A DNA stretch of 64,000 bases from Exiguobacterium artemiae 255-15 (lineage in GTDB: Bacteria; Bacillota; Bacilli; Exiguobacteriales; Exiguobacteriaceae), in contig NC_010556.1 of the NCBI RefSeq assembly GCF_000019905.1, positions 2,970,137 through 3,034,136 on the forward strand, given 5' to 3'. Below, one piece after another: positions 54,411-63,779 of this stretch. Position 1 is the stretch's first letter, and each line of letters begins with the position of its first letter. The notes below the pieces were generated by a model. It did no database searches. It saw nothing but the letters and a program-made list of their open reading frames with translations, and was not told the origin of the DNA. The position numbers were made by a program, and so were the translations under genes.

Positions 54411-55311
54411 CGGCTTGACCACCATTCCCTTGTTCTGTATTCATCATGACCATCCGTGGATACGGAATCTTAATTCCCTCCAGTTCGAGTCCTTGCTTGA
54501 GTTCTTTCCGGATCAATCGTCCGGCCTGGAAATGTTGCATCGGCGGCACTTCCGCCATCAGACGATAGACGACTTCCGAAGGTCCAAGTGTCTGAACGCC
54601 AAGCATTTGAATCGGCTCGATAAACATATCTGTATATTTTTCAGTCGTCGCATTCGCGATTTGATGCAAGACCTGTTCGACCCGTTCCAAATCTTCTTCG
54701 TACGAAACTTGCACATCGACCAACGCAAAACTGTTGTCGACGGAGAAGTTCGTCACCTGCAGGATTTGTCCGTTCGGAATGATATGGATTTCTCCATTCA
54801 ATCCTTTTAACTTCGTCGTCCGGATTCCGAGTTCCGTGACGACACCCTCAATCAAACCAACACGGACGAAGTCACCGACTTTGAACTGACGCTCAAAGAT
54901 GATGAAGGCCCCGGTAATGATATCCTGAACCAGGTTCTTTGCCCCAAACGAGATGGCAAGACCAGCGATACCGGCACTGGCGACCAATCCCGTAATGTTG
55001 ATCCCGAACTGACTGAGGACCGTCAGAAGCATGACGATACCAAGAACGTAACGGATCGCATTTTGAAGTAATTTCAGCAACGTTTCATTTTGGCGTTGCG
55101 CCAGGGAATCGTGTTCATTAATCTTTCGAATCGTAAATAGTCGTGAAACCGCGCCCGTTAAAATACGCATCAGTATATAAAAACCGGCGATGATAATCAG
55201 GGCGATCAACAGCTTGAGCCCAAAGCGGATCCACATGTCTGCGTCCATGACTTGTGCAAAAATCCTATCCACTTGAGCGACTGAATCCTGTATGTCTTTA
55301 TTGGTAGCCAT
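54382..55311 (-). CDS. mscS: small-conductance mechanosensitive channel, 309 aa
   Basis: Three TM segments (about 26-48, 80-102, 105-125), with the pore helix GLVASAGIAGLAISFGAKNLVQDIITGAFIIFE. The beta domain (VGDFVRVGLIEGVVTELGIRTTKLKGLNGEIHIIPNG) and the C-terminal alpha/beta domain follow. This fits the heptameric MscS family (YkuT/YyaD-like position). It opens when turgor rises. The ATG at 55311 with GGAGAG upstream is chosen. Confidence 0.94.
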   Translation of the reverse strand: MATNKDIQDSVAQVDRIFAQVMDADMWIRFGLKLLIALIIIAGFYILMRILTGAVSRLFTIRKINEHDSLAQRQNETLLKLLQNAIRYVLGIVMLLTVLSQFGINITGLVASAGIAGLAISFGAKNLVQDIITGAFIIFERQFKVGDFVRVGLIEGVVTELGIRTTKLKGLNGEIHIIPNGQILQVTNFSVDNSFALVDVQVSYEEDLERVEQVLHQIANATTEKYTDMFIEPIQMLGVQTLGPSEVVYRLMAEVPPMQHFQAGRLIRKELKQGLELEGIKIPYPRMVMMNTEQGNGGQADDAKNVQSS

Positions 55312-55495
55312 TCTCTCCATCCTTTCGACTTCTCTCTATTACGACAGTATACGTGATTTTAAATGACTTTCAACCAAAGAACCAATTTCGACGTTAGATT
55401 TTCACAAAAACCGGGAAAGGAAAATCATTACAGAATGCCTTCACTCTCACCATGACACCAGGATGCTGACACCAGGAGAAGAAAGGATGATCCAG

Positions 55496-56113
55496 ATGAA
55501 TTTCCGTTTTCATTCTCACGAAAAAAAGCCCTATTCTTTCTTTTTAGAATATACGGAACCATTCGCCAAGGAACGGCTGGCTGAACAGTTGCATGAACAA
55601 GTCAGTGCCATGAAAGAAAATCGTCCTGTCGTCCTTGTCTGTATCGGTTCCGACCGCTCAACCGGCGACTCACTCGGACCGCTCGTCGGGACTTTTTTAG
55701 AAAAAAATCGTCCCTCGAACATGCATGTCTACGGGACATTAGCCAAACCAGTTCATGCCTTGAATCTAGCGGAAACGATCCATTCGATTCAAACGACACA
55801 CTACCGTCCGCTTGTCATCGCCATCGACGCCTGTCTCGGCCGTCTGTCTAGTGTCGGTCATGTCTTCTTCTCCGAAGGTCCGCTTGCTCCTGGTGCCGGT
55901 GTCCAAAAAGAATTACCGGCTGTCGGTGATTTTAATATTAAAGCAGTCGTGAACGTCAGCGGCTTTATGGAAATGATGATTCTTCAAAATACACGGCTCC
56001 ACCTCGTTTATGAGTTGGCGGAACTCGTCGCCGACAGTTTTGCCTTGCTCGATACGAAGCTTGCGGCTGAAACGACACGTACGACCATCTCCTTCACACC
56101 ACGCTCGATTTAA
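55496..56113 (+). CDS. yyaC: YyaC/DUF1256 protein (germination-protease fold), 205 aa
   Basis: The domain from VVLVCIGSDRSTGDSLGPLVGTFL to FNIKAVVNVSGFMEMMILQNTRLHLVYELA matches DUF1256 (YyaC), related to the GPR germination protease. The catalytic Asp-like DACLGR segment is intact. It is the only plus-strand gene in this core and faces parB. Starts at 55487 and 55496 both have sites (GGAG, AAGGA); 55496 is kept. In B. subtilis it is sporulation-linked, so its presence here is notable. Confidence 0.88.
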   Translation: MNFRFHSHEKKPYSFFLEYTEPFAKERLAEQLHEQVSAMKENRPVVLVCIGSDRSTGDSLGPLVGTFLEKNRPSNMHVYGTLAKPVHALNLAETIHSIQTTHYRPLVIAIDACLGRLSSVGHVFFSEGPLAPGAGVQKELPAVGDFNIKAVVNVSGFMEMMILQNTRLHLVYELAELVADSFALLDTKLAAETTRTTISFTPRSI

Positions 56114-56150
56114 GGGCAACTTTTTTCCTTTCTTTTATTTTGCACCTGTC

Positions 56151-56193
56151 AAAAAAGGATCCATTCCAAGTCTGACACTGGAATGGATCCTTT
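56151..56193. terminator. bidirectional terminator between yyaC and parB
   Basis: AAAGGATCCATTCCA and TGGAATGGATCCTTT form a perfect 15-bp stem with a 10-base loop, flanked by A and T runs. Confidence 0.95.
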
Positions 56194-56197
56194 GCTG

Positions 56198-56962
56198 TTA
56201 CTCTTCTTCCGGTAAAAGCAGTTCGAGAATCCGATTCAGATCGGCCTCGTCCGTAAAATCAATTTCGAGTTTCCCGGCTTGTTTTGTGGTTTTGATCCGG
56301 ACAGTCGCTCCGATTCGTTCCCGTAACGTTTCTTCGATGAAATCCAGCTCCGTCGACTGTTTGACGGCTGGACGGACTTGTTTTTTTTCACGTAACTCTT
56401 GCTCGAGGCGCCGGACATTCCAGTTTTCACGCATGACGCGTTCCGCCATCCGTTCGATCTTCAGTGGATGTTTTAACGCCAACAAGGCCCGGGCATGACC
56501 CATCGATAACCGTTCTTCCATGACGGCTTGTTGGACCTCAACCGGTAACTGTAATAAACGGAGACTGTTCGTAATATGGGAACGGCTTTTTCCGACACGG
56601 TTCGCAAGCTCTGCCTGTGTGATGTTAAATTCCTCTAACATCTCGGCATAGGCCATGGCTTCTTCAATTGCACTCAAATCCGCACGCTGAATGTTTTCAA
56701 TCAGTGCCAGTTCCATGACACGGGTTTCGTTCGCTTCAATAATCAAGACCGGAACACGACTGAATCCCGCTTGTTTTGCTGCCTGATAACGACGCTCCCC
56801 GGCAATGATTTCATAAAATCCCTCGCGCGGGCGGACGACAATCGGTTGAATCATTCCGTGCCGCGTCAAGGAATTGGCCAGTTCAGTCAGTGCCTTCTCG
56901 TGGAACTGTTTGCGTGGCTGCCCCGGGTTCGGCCGGATGGCTCCAATCGGTATTTCATTCAT
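56198..56962 (-). CDS. parB: chromosome-segregation ParB (Spo0J) lacking the N-terminal Soj-binding tail, 254 aa
   Basis: The CTP-binding/ParB core begins at once: IPIGAIRPNPGQPRKQF (residues 4-20), GMIQPIVVR, and the CTP motif IIAGERRYQAAKQAG. ENIQRADLSAIEEAMAY and the HTH (TQAELANRVGKSRSHITNSLRLLQLP) follow. The C-terminal dimer domain ends VRIKTTKQAGKLEIDFTDEADLNRILELL, as in Spo0J. B. subtilis Spo0J has about 20 more residues ahead, the basic KGLGKGINALF region that stimulates Soj. Here an AGGAGAG sits six bases before the ATG, so the tail is truly absent. No soj is adjacent. Confidence 0.92.
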   Translation of the reverse strand: MNEIPIGAIRPNPGQPRKQFHEKALTELANSLTRHGMIQPIVVRPREGFYEIIAGERRYQAAKQAGFSRVPVLIIEANETRVMELALIENIQRADLSAIEEAMAYAEMLEEFNITQAELANRVGKSRSHITNSLRLLQLPVEVQQAVMEERLSMGHARALLALKHPLKIERMAERVMRENWNVRRLEQELREKKQVRPAVKQSTELDFIEETLRERIGATVRIKTTKQAGKLEIDFTDEADLNRILELLLPEEE

Positions 56963-57003
56963 ACGTATCTCTCCTAAACGTAGCGGAAGGCACGACCGCT
57001 AGT

Positions 57004-57861
57004 TTACGGACGTGCCTTCACGATGCGGATCCGCACCTCGACATATTCTTCACAATCAACTTCTTCTTTTTCGACCGTCAAACCGGTCCGTTCAATCATA
57101 TCGACAGAATCACGGATCGTATTTAAAGCGATCCGTGTATCCCGGGCAAAACTTTTGTGACGCTTTTTCGGAACTTTTGGGGTCAATAACCGTTCGACAC
57201 GTTGTTCCGTCTCTTTGACATTCCATTCGCGTTCGATGATTTCAACCAAAACCTGAAGCTGTAAATCAGCTGCTTTTAACGGCAGGAGAGCCCGGGCATG
57301 GCGTTCCGTGATTTTCCGTTGTTTCAGGGCTTCCCGGACCGTTTCCGGTAACCGCAGCAAACGAAGCTTGTTCGCAATCGTTGACTGGCTCCGTCCGAGT
57401 CTGCGTGCCAGCACTTCCTGTGTGATTTCCTGCATCGCAAGCAACCGCGCGTACGCTTCCGCTTCTTCGATTGGTGTCAGTTCTTCACGTTGTAGATTTT
57501 CGATGAGTGCGAGGGCAGCCGTCGTCTCGTCTGTCATCTTTTTAATGATAGCGGGAATTGTCTCCCATCCGAGCGATTGAACTGCCCGAAAACGGCGTTC
57601 GCCGGCGATGATTTCATATCCTTCGCCTTGTTTTCGGACGACAATCGGTTGCAGTAAACCATGTTCTTCAATCGTGGTCGCTAGTTCGGTAATCCGTTCC
57701 GCGTCAAAGACGGTCCGCGGCTGGAACCGGTTGGCGACCAGTTCCGTTAACTTCAACTCACGGACAGTATCTTGTGGATCTAGCTCTAGGGAAACGGGTT
57801 GTCCTCCCTTACCGAGCAGTTTGGCAATTGCATTCTTCACGTTGGTGTACCTCGCCTTCAT
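57004..57861 (-). CDS. noc: nucleoid occlusion protein Noc, 285 aa
   Basis: A ParB paralogue that binds its own sites and the membrane to keep division away from the nucleoid. The N-terminal amphipathic stretch (KARYTNVKNAIAKLLGKGG) fits the membrane-targeting helix. The CTP motif IIAGERRFRAVQSLG, ENLQREELTPIEEAEAY and HTH (TQEVLARRLGRSQSTIANKLRLLRLP) follow. The Noc-type C-terminus is DTRIALNTIRDSVDMIERTGL. It sits between rsmG and parB, where soj should follow. It is 41 bp from parB. Confidence 0.93.
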   Translation of the reverse strand: MKARYTNVKNAIAKLLGKGGQPVSLELDPQDTVRELKLTELVANRFQPRTVFDAERITELATTIEEHGLLQPIVVRKQGEGYEIIAGERRFRAVQSLGWETIPAIIKKMTDETTAALALIENLQREELTPIEEAEAYARLLAMQEITQEVLARRLGRSQSTIANKLRLLRLPETVREALKQRKITERHARALLPLKAADLQLQVLVEIIEREWNVKETEQRVERLLTPKVPKKRHKSFARDTRIALNTIRDSVDMIERTGLTVEKEEVDCEEYVEVRIRIVKARP

Positions 57862-57868
57862 CAGTCAT

Positions 57869-57884
57869 CGTTTCACGTGAAACG
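57869..57884. promoter_or_regulatory. parS site in the rsmG-noc gap
   Basis: CGTTTCACGTGAAACG is a perfect 16-bp palindrome that differs from B. subtilis parS (TGTTTCACGTGAAACA) only in the two outermost bases. It lies immediately upstream of noc, between genes of the partition locus. Confidence 0.92.
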
Positions 57885-57888
57885 GTGT

Positions 57889-58614
57889 TTAACCCAGTGG
57901 ATCTTTTGCCGGTGTCCCCGCTTTACGCGGATATTTCCCGGGTGTTAATCGTTTTTTATCGACAATTACGATATTACGCTCACTTTCTTCACCTGGCAAT
58001 TGGAATTGGAAACTTTCCCGCAAATTTCCACCTAACACCTTCAAGGCTGTCGCGCCTTCTTCGAGTTCTTCACCGAGCTTCGCTGCTTTTAACGCGACGA
58101 ATTGGCCGCCGACCCGGGCAAGCGGTAAACAGTATTCCGCAAGAACGGACATCCGGGCAACGGCACGCGCCGTCACGACATCAAAATGTTCCCGGAACTG
58201 TTTATTTTTCCCGAATTCTTCGGCACGTCCGTGGTGGAAAGCGACACCTTCGAGTCCAAGCTCTGTTGCGAGCATGTTCAGGAACCCGATTCGTTTGTTG
58301 AGTGAGTCAATAATCGTCACTTTCAGATGCGGGAACATGATTTTGATCGGCAGACTCGGGAAACCGGCGCCGGCACCGACATCACAAACAGTTTCGACTT
58401 TTGTAAAATCAAAATAGAATGCTGCCGTGATTGAATCATAAAAGTGTTTCAGGTAAACACCTTCCTCATCCGTGATGGCCGTCAAGTTCATTTTTTCGTT
58501 CCACTCGACAAGCAGTTCATAATACTTCCGGAACTGTTGCAATTGATGGTCCGAGACTTCTAATCCTTGCTCCGCTAATGCGGTTACGAATTGCTGTTGG
58601 TTCATTCTCTTCAC
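57889..58614 (-). CDS. rsmG: 16S rRNA (guanine-527-N7)-methyltransferase, 241 aa
   Basis: It methylates G527 of 16S rRNA. The GidB fold: [17 protein letters not shown] at the N-terminus, SAM motif [34 protein letters not shown], and the catalytic segment [21 protein letters not shown]. Loss-of-function alleles give low-level streptomycin resistance in many bacteria. Its start overlaps the mnmG stop by 4 bp. Confidence 0.97.
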   Translation of the reverse strand: MKRMNQQQFVTALAEQGLEVSDHQLQQFRKYYELLVEWNEKMNLTAITDEEGVYLKHFYDSITAAFYFDFTKVETVCDVGAGAGFPSLPIKIMFPHLKVTIIDSLNKRIGFLNMLATELGLEGVAFHHGRAEEFGKNKQFREHFDVVTARAVARMSVLAEYCLPLARVGGQFVALKAAKLGEELEEGATALKVLGGNLRESFQFQLPGEESERNIVIVDKKRLTPGKYPRKAGTPAKDPLG

Positions 58615-60497
58615 TCCGCAGTCAATGCGTATTGGCCTTGCTCGATATAAACAAGCAAAATCGAGATATCAGATGGATTGACACCTGAAATCCGTGATGC
58701 TTGTCCGATCGAAAGCGGACGCACTTGGTTTAGTTTTTGTTTGGCTTCAATTGCGAGACCACTGATGACATCGTAATCGAGACGTTCCGGAATCCGTTTT
58801 TTCTCCATCCGCATCATCCGTTCGACTTGATCAAGCTGTTTGTCGATGTAACCGGCATATTTGACCTGGATTTCGACCTGCTCCGCTGCTTCCTCAGACA
58901 AAGCGACCGGCGGCGGTGTCATGTCGGCAATCATCGCATAGGTGATTTCCGGACGTTTCAGTAACGTGATGGCATGTAGTGCCTCTTTCAACGGCGAAAC
59001 ACCGATTTCCGTCAAGCGCTCGTTAACTTCACTCGTTGCTTTAATGACGACTTTTTCGAGTCGTTTCATTTCCCGTTGGATGTCTTCTTTTTTCTCAGCC
59101 AGTTTCGCATGGCGTGTCTCGTTGATCAATCCGAGATCGTATCCGATATCCGATAAACGCAAATCAGCATTGTCATGACGCAACAATAACCGGTATTCGG
59201 CACGTGACGTCAACAAACGGTACGGTTCGTTTGTTCCTTTTGTGACGAGATCATCGATCATGACACCGATATACCCTTGTGAACGGGACAGAATGAGCGG
59301 ATCTCGTTCCTGGACTTTCAGGGCCGCGTTAATTCCGGCCATGATGCCTTGTCCGGCTGCTTCTTCGTAGCCGCTTGTACCGTTGATTTGTCCGGCTGTG
59401 AACAGTCCGGCGATCCGTTTTGTTTCCAGTGTCGGCCAGAGCTGTGTCGGAACGACGGCATCGTATTCAATCGCATAACCGGGACGCATCATTTCTGATT
59501 TTTCAAGTCCTGGAATCGACCGTAAAATATCGTGTTGAACGTCTTCCGGCAGACTTGTTGACAGTCCTTGGACGTAGACTTCTTCCGTGTCGCGGCCTTC
59601 CGGCTCAAGGAAAATCTGGTGACGCGGTTTATCACTGAAGCGGACGACCTTATCTTCGATCGACGGGCAATAACGCGGACCCGTTCCTTTAATCATTCCG
59701 GAGAACATCGGAGAGCGATGGAGATTCGCGTCGATCAATTGGTGCGTATATTCAGTCGTATACGTCAACCAGCACGGAATCTGTTCCGTAATCATCTGTG
59801 TTGTTTCATGACTGAACGGCAATGCGACAGCATCACCCGGTTGAATTTCCGTTTTTGAATAATCAATCGTTTTCCCGTCGATCCGGGGTGGTGTACCGGT
59901 TTTGAAACGGGCGAGCTCGAAACCGAGTTCTTCCAGGTGTTTAGACAAGTTGACTGACGGCATCTGGTTATTCGGACCGCTCTCATACGACAATTCACCG
60001 ATGATGATTTTCCCGCGCATGAAAGTTCCGGTCGTGATGATGACCGCTTTTGCCCGGTACTCGGCTCCTGTATTCGTGACGACGCCGACACATGTATCGT
60101 CTTCGATGATTAACCGCTCGACGAGTGCTTGACGTAACAACAGATTCGGTTCATCTTCAAGTGCTTTTTTCATCCGGTTTTGGTATTCGAATTTATCCGC
60201 CTGTGCCCGAAGTGCACGAACTGCTGGACCTTTTGATGTGTTGAGCATTTTCATTTGAATGTACGTCGCGTCAATCGCCCGTGCCATTTCTCCGCCGAGG
60301 GCATCGATTTCGCGGACGACGATTCCTTTTGCCGGTCCGCCGATGGACGGATTACAATACATGAATCCGACCATGTCCGGATTCATCGTCAACATGACGG
60401 TTTTTGAACCCATACGGGCGGCTGCAAGAGATGCTTCAATCCCTGCATGACCGGCTCCGATGACGATAACATCGAATTCGCCTGCTTGATAAGCCAT
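58611..60497 (-). CDS. mnmG: tRNA cmnm5U34 modification enzyme MnmG, 628 aa
   Basis: The FAD/NADH partner of MnmE, making carboxymethylaminomethyl-U34. It has the FAD motif [21 protein letters not shown], the signature [15 protein letters not shown] with catalytic Cys, [23 protein letters not shown], and the C-terminal MnmE/tRNA-binding domain. It is full length. It lies 42 bp from the end of mnmE and overlaps rsmG. Confidence 0.98.
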   Translation of the reverse strand: MAYQAGEFDVIVIGAGHAGIEASLAAARMGSKTVMLTMNPDMVGFMYCNPSIGGPAKGIVVREIDALGGEMARAIDATYIQMKMLNTSKGPAVRALRAQADKFEYQNRMKKALEDEPNLLLRQALVERLIIEDDTCVGVVTNTGAEYRAKAVIITTGTFMRGKIIIGELSYESGPNNQMPSVNLSKHLEELGFELARFKTGTPPRIDGKTIDYSKTEIQPGDAVALPFSHETTQMITEQIPCWLTYTTEYTHQLIDANLHRSPMFSGMIKGTGPRYCPSIEDKVVRFSDKPRHQIFLEPEGRDTEEVYVQGLSTSLPEDVQHDILRSIPGLEKSEMMRPGYAIEYDAVVPTQLWPTLETKRIAGLFTAGQINGTSGYEEAAGQGIMAGINAALKVQERDPLILSRSQGYIGVMIDDLVTKGTNEPYRLLTSRAEYRLLLRHDNADLRLSDIGYDLGLINETRHAKLAEKKEDIQREMKRLEKVVIKATSEVNERLTEIGVSPLKEALHAITLLKRPEITYAMIADMTPPPVALSEEAAEQVEIQVKYAGYIDKQLDQVERMMRMEKKRIPERLDYDVISGLAIEAKQKLNQVRPLSIGQASRISGVNPSDISILLVYIEQGQYALTAE

Positions 60498-60539
60498 AAC
60501 TGTGGTTCCTCCTTTTAAAAATCAACAACCTGACAACGT

Positions 60540-61922
60540 TTATTTCCCTAAACAAAATTGTGAGAATAATTTATCGAGTAAACTGTCTTGCGCTGTGTCC
60601 CCGTTGATTTCACCGAGTGTATCCCACGCCCGGCGTAAATCGATTTGGACCATATCGATCGGCATTGACGCTTCCGCCGCTCCGAGTGCATCTTCAATCA
60701 TTTGACTTGCCTGTTTGATCAATTGAATATGACGGGCATTCGAGACGTATGTCATGTCCTGTCCTTCAACACCTTGTTCAAAGAAGAGGGATGCAATCGC
60801 AGCTTCAAGATCCGTGACGCCCGCTTCTTCGAGCAGGGAGGTTGTCACGACGGGACGTCCGTCCGCCAGCTCACTGACACGCGTCAGATCGATTGCTTGT
60901 GTTAAGTCACTTTTATTGACGATGATGATTGCATTCATGCCCCGGATTGCTTCAAATAACAGGACATCTTCTTCCGTCAATGCATCATTTCCGTTTAAGA
61001 CGAGTAAAATCAAATCGGCGGAGTTTAAGGCTTGCCGCGATTTCTCAACACCCATCCGTTCAACGATATCTTCCGTCTCCCGGATGCCGGCCGTATCAAT
61101 CAATTTCAGCGGCACACCGCGGACATTGACGTATTCTTCGATCGTATCCCGCGTCGTCCCGGCGATATCCGTGACGATTGCTTTTGCTTCTTGCACCAAT
61201 GTGTTGAGCAAAGACGATTTTCCGACGTTCGGACGTCCGATAATGGCAGTCGACAAGCCTTCCCGGAGGATTTTCCCTTGTCGTGCCGTCGCCAGAAGTT
61301 CCGTTAGAATCCGGCGGACTTCGCCTGCATCTTTCTGGACGATTTGTTGCGTCATTTCTTCCGCATCGTATTCCGGATAATCGATGTTGACTTCAATCGA
61401 AGCAATCGTCTGCAACAATTGTTCGCGTAAATCCTGGACCAGTTTTGATAACCGTCCTTCGATTTGACCGACTGCGACTGTCATCGCTCGGTCTGTTTTC
61501 GCACGAATCAAATCCATGACGGCTTCTGCTTGTGACAGGTCAATCCGACCGTTCAAAAAGGCCCGTTTCGTAAATTCACCCGGTTCTGCGAGACGAACGT
61601 CCGGCTGTTCGAGAATCAGTTCGAGCACGCGATTGACGGCAACGATTCCGCCGTGACAATTCAGTTCGACGACATCTTCCCGCGTAAACGTTTTTGGTGC
61701 CCGCATGACACTGACCATGACTTCATCGACGACTTGTTCTGTCGTCTGTTCAACCAATTTTCCATAATGAATCGTATGTGTCGGGACGTCAGTCAACCGG
61801 TTAGCGCCGCGGTAGACGCGATCGGCCGTTTCGACTGCTTTTGGACCGGATAAACGGACAATTGCGATTGCGCCTTCACCCATCGGCGTCGAAATGGCGG
61901 CTATCGTGTCAAATTCCATCAT
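60540..61922 (-). CDS. mnmE: tRNA modification GTPase MnmE, 460 aa
   Basis: The N-terminal folate-binding domain starts [22 protein letters not shown]. The G domain within the helical domain has [14 protein letters not shown] (G1), [15 protein letters not shown] (G2), [13 protein letters not shown] (G3) and VNKSDL (G4). The C-terminus ends LFSQFCLGK with the functional Cys. The start is ATG at 61922 or 61919; GAGGTG is nearer the first. No jag gene lies between it and yidC. Confidence 0.97.
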   Translation of the reverse strand: MMEFDTIAAISTPMGEGAIAIVRLSGPKAVETADRVYRGANRLTDVPTHTIHYGKLVEQTTEQVVDEVMVSVMRAPKTFTREDVVELNCHGGIVAVNRVLELILEQPDVRLAEPGEFTKRAFLNGRIDLSQAEAVMDLIRAKTDRAMTVAVGQIEGRLSKLVQDLREQLLQTIASIEVNIDYPEYDAEEMTQQIVQKDAGEVRRILTELLATARQGKILREGLSTAIIGRPNVGKSSLLNTLVQEAKAIVTDIAGTTRDTIEEYVNVRGVPLKLIDTAGIRETEDIVERMGVEKSRQALNSADLILLVLNGNDALTEEDVLLFEAIRGMNAIIIVNKSDLTQAIDLTRVSELADGRPVVTTSLLEEAGVTDLEAAIASLFFEQGVEGQDMTYVSNARHIQLIKQASQMIEDALGAAEASMPIDMVQIDLRRAWDTLGEINGDTAQDSLLDKLFSQFCLGK

Positions 61923-62023
61923 CAGTTGTTCACACCTCGTTTTCTGCAATCTTTTCTATAGTGAATGTTCAGGAATATATAAATGGGTATAACGTGACAA
62001 CTATACACGAAATAGCGCAAAAG

Positions 62024-62062
62024 AAAAAGAGCGACACTCTGTAAAACGGAGTATCGCTCTCA
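62024..62062 (-). terminator. yidC terminator
   Basis: On the minus strand GAGCGATACTC pairs with GAGTGTCGCTC around CGTTTTACA-type loop and runs into TTTTTC, about 10 bp after the yidC stop. It separates yidC from mnmE, the place where jag is usually encoded. Confidence 0.9.
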
Positions 62063-62069
62063 CTTATTG

Positions 62070-62924
62070 TTAACGCTTCTTTTTCGGTTTTTTCGGAGCA
62101 GGAGTTGCGTTTGCTGCTTCTTGTTCACGTTTTGAAGCAATCGTTGCTTCCGTCTGCGCTTTGATTTTCTCACGCATTGGCTTCATGATGGCAATCGTCA
62201 CGATGATCGAGAAGATGTAACCGACGACCCAGTACAGTGACAGGGCAGATGGTAACGTCACACCCATGACGAAGATCATGATCGGGAAGACGTATAACAT
62301 GATTTTCATCTGTGGATTGTCATCTTGTCCCGCCATCGAGAGTTTCTGCTGCAGATACGTAAAGATAGCAGACAGGATCGGTAAGATGAAGTACGGATCC
62401 GGTTTTCCAAGATCGAACCAGAGGAACGTATGTTGGAAAATCGCCGGTGTATAAATGATTGCGTTATAGAAGGCAATCAAAATCGGCATTTGAATCAAGA
62501 TCGGTAAACAGCCGGCAAGCGGATTGACATTGTGCTCTTGGTACAGCTTCATCATTTCCTGTTGCAGTTTTTGCTGTGTTTCCTGATCCTTCGAACTGTA
62601 TTTTTCACGTAACTTGACCATTTCCGGTTGAATGACCTGCATTCCACCCATGCTCTTCGTCTGTTTGATCATCAACGGCAAGATGACGAGACGAACAAGC
62701 AACGTCGTAACGATGATTCCGATTCCGTAATCTCCATTAAAGAAATGCGAGATCTCACGAATGAGCCAAGCCATCGGCCAAACAAAATAATGTTTCCAGA
62801 AACCTTCTGTGTCACCAGTAATCGGTTCACCTGTTCCATATGTTCCAGGTGTACAACCGGATAGAACGACCGCGAGTACGGACATCAATCCGAGAGTCAG
62901 CCAAATCTTAGTTCTTTTGTTCAT
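62070..62924 (-). CDS. yidC: membrane protein insertase YidC/OxaA1 (SpoIIIJ-type), 284 aa
   Basis: A lipoprotein signal (KIWLTLGLMSVLAVVLSGC, lipobox LSGC with Cys at about 24) precedes five TM segments. The 60KD_IMP domain has DYGIGIIVTTLLVRLVILPLMIKQTKSMG with the conserved Arg of the hydrophilic groove, the LAGCLPILIQMPILIAFYNAI segment, and a basic C-terminal tail (KKPKKKR) for ribosome contact. It inserts membrane proteins with or without SecYEG. Confidence 0.97.
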   Translation of the reverse strand: MNKRTKIWLTLGLMSVLAVVLSGCTPGTYGTGEPITGDTEGFWKHYFVWPMAWLIREISHFFNGDYGIGIIVTTLLVRLVILPLMIKQTKSMGGMQVIQPEMVKLREKYSSKDQETQQKLQQEMMKLYQEHNVNPLAGCLPILIQMPILIAFYNAIIYTPAIFQHTFLWFDLGKPDPYFILPILSAIFTYLQQKLSMAGQDDNPQMKIMLYVFPIMIFVMGVTLPSALSLYWVVGYIFSIIVTIAIMKPMREKIKAQTEATIASKREQEAANATPAPKKPKKKR

Positions 62925-63026
62925 AATTCCTCCTAGTAATGTTTACACGTGGTCGGTCCTCGAAGTTCTATCTATATATAGAAGCAGGCGAGTGGCCGCT
63001 ACAAATCAACAGGATATACTACACGT

Positions 63027-63386
63027 TTATTTTACCTGTCGCTTCCAGACACCGGATCGTTTAAAGACATGGCGTAAACTGTCAGCAACTTCTTGAGCAG
63101 TCATCTTCGCAGCCGGATTGCGTGCGATGATCACAAAATCATAATTCGGGGCAAGCGAGGCTTCATGAAGCTGACACGCTTCACGGACATAACGTTTGAC
63201 TTGGTTGCGAACCACGGCATTCCCGATTTTCTTACTCACCGATAAACCAATCCGAAAGTGAGTTTGCTGCTCTTTCTTTAGTGCATATACGACAAATTGT
63301 CGATTTGCGACAGAGGCTCCTCGAGTAAACACCGCTTGGAACTCTTTGTCTTTCTTGACGCGGTATTCCTTCTTCACCTTGATCAC
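63027..63386 (-). CDS. rnpA: ribonuclease P protein component, 119 aa
   Basis: The protein part of RNase P, which matures tRNA 5' ends. It has KKEYRVKKDKEFQAVFTRG, the RNR box context RIGLSVSKKIGNAVVRNQVKRYVREAC, and YDFVIIARNPAAKM. The GTG at 63386 behind AGGA gives an N-terminus aligned with B. subtilis RnpA; the ATGs farther upstream (63404) would add unrelated residues. It follows rpmH. Confidence 0.95.
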   Translation of the reverse strand: MIKVKKEYRVKKDKEFQAVFTRGASVANRQFVVYALKKEQQTHFRIGLSVSKKIGNAVVRNQVKRYVREACQLHEASLAPNYDFVIIARNPAAKMTAQEVADSLRHVFKRSGVWKRQVK

Positions 63387-63493
63387 ACTCCATCCTGTCA
63401 TCACGAAATTCGTCGTCTTTCATCATATCATAGAATAAACCTGCTCTGCGAGAGTGGTCTTGTGACAAAAGCACGAACATCCTTCAAAACTAC

Positions 63494-63531
63494 AAAAAAA
63501 AGATCACCTCAGGCAGCGCCAGAAGTGATCT
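63494..63531 (-). terminator. hairpin between rpmH and rnpA
   Basis: On the minus strand AGATCAC pairs with GTGATCT over a 17-base loop and runs into eight T. As rpmH and rnpA share the promoter, it probably lowers rnpA expression relative to L34. Confidence 0.75.
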
Positions 63532-63544
63532 CCTCATTGCTCGA

Positions 63545-63679
63545 TTATACAGTCAAGGCTTTGCGGCCTTTAAGACGGCGAGCAGCCAAGATCCGGCGGC
63601 CACTCTTCGTTGCCATGCGCGCACGGAATCCGTGAACTTTTTTGCGCTTACGGTTGTTTGGGTTGAAAGTTGGTTTCAT
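63545..63679 (-). CDS. rpmH: 50S ribosomal protein bL34, 44 aa
   Basis: This short gene reads [20 protein letters not shown] then [20 protein letters not shown] and ends LTV, exactly the bL34 pattern and length. AAAGGAGG precedes the ATG at 63679. Its place beside the origin and dnaA is nearly universal in bacteria. Confidence 0.98.
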   Translation of the reverse strand: MKPTFNPNNRKRKKVHGFRARMATKSGRRILAARRLKGRKALTV

Positions 63680-63747
63680 TAGTCTGCACCTCCTTTAAAA
63701 ATTACTCTATAAAAATCATCGTTTTCTACTTTAAGGCAGTCTTGTAC

Positions 63748-63776
63748 ATTATATAAAGCAAAAGTGACCTTGTCAA
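63748..63776 (-). promoter_or_regulatory. consensus promoter of rpmH
   Basis: On the minus strand TTGACA (63771-63776) and TATAAT (63748-63753) are both perfect hexamers with a 17-bp spacer, as expected for a strong ribosomal promoter. Confidence 0.95.
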
Positions 63777-63779
63777 TGA

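Noticed and set aside
57925..57945. Noc-binding site (ATTTCCCGGGAAAT) inside rsmG
   Set aside because: Only the left half and centre match (ATTTCCCGGG); the right half reads TGTT, too weak to call.
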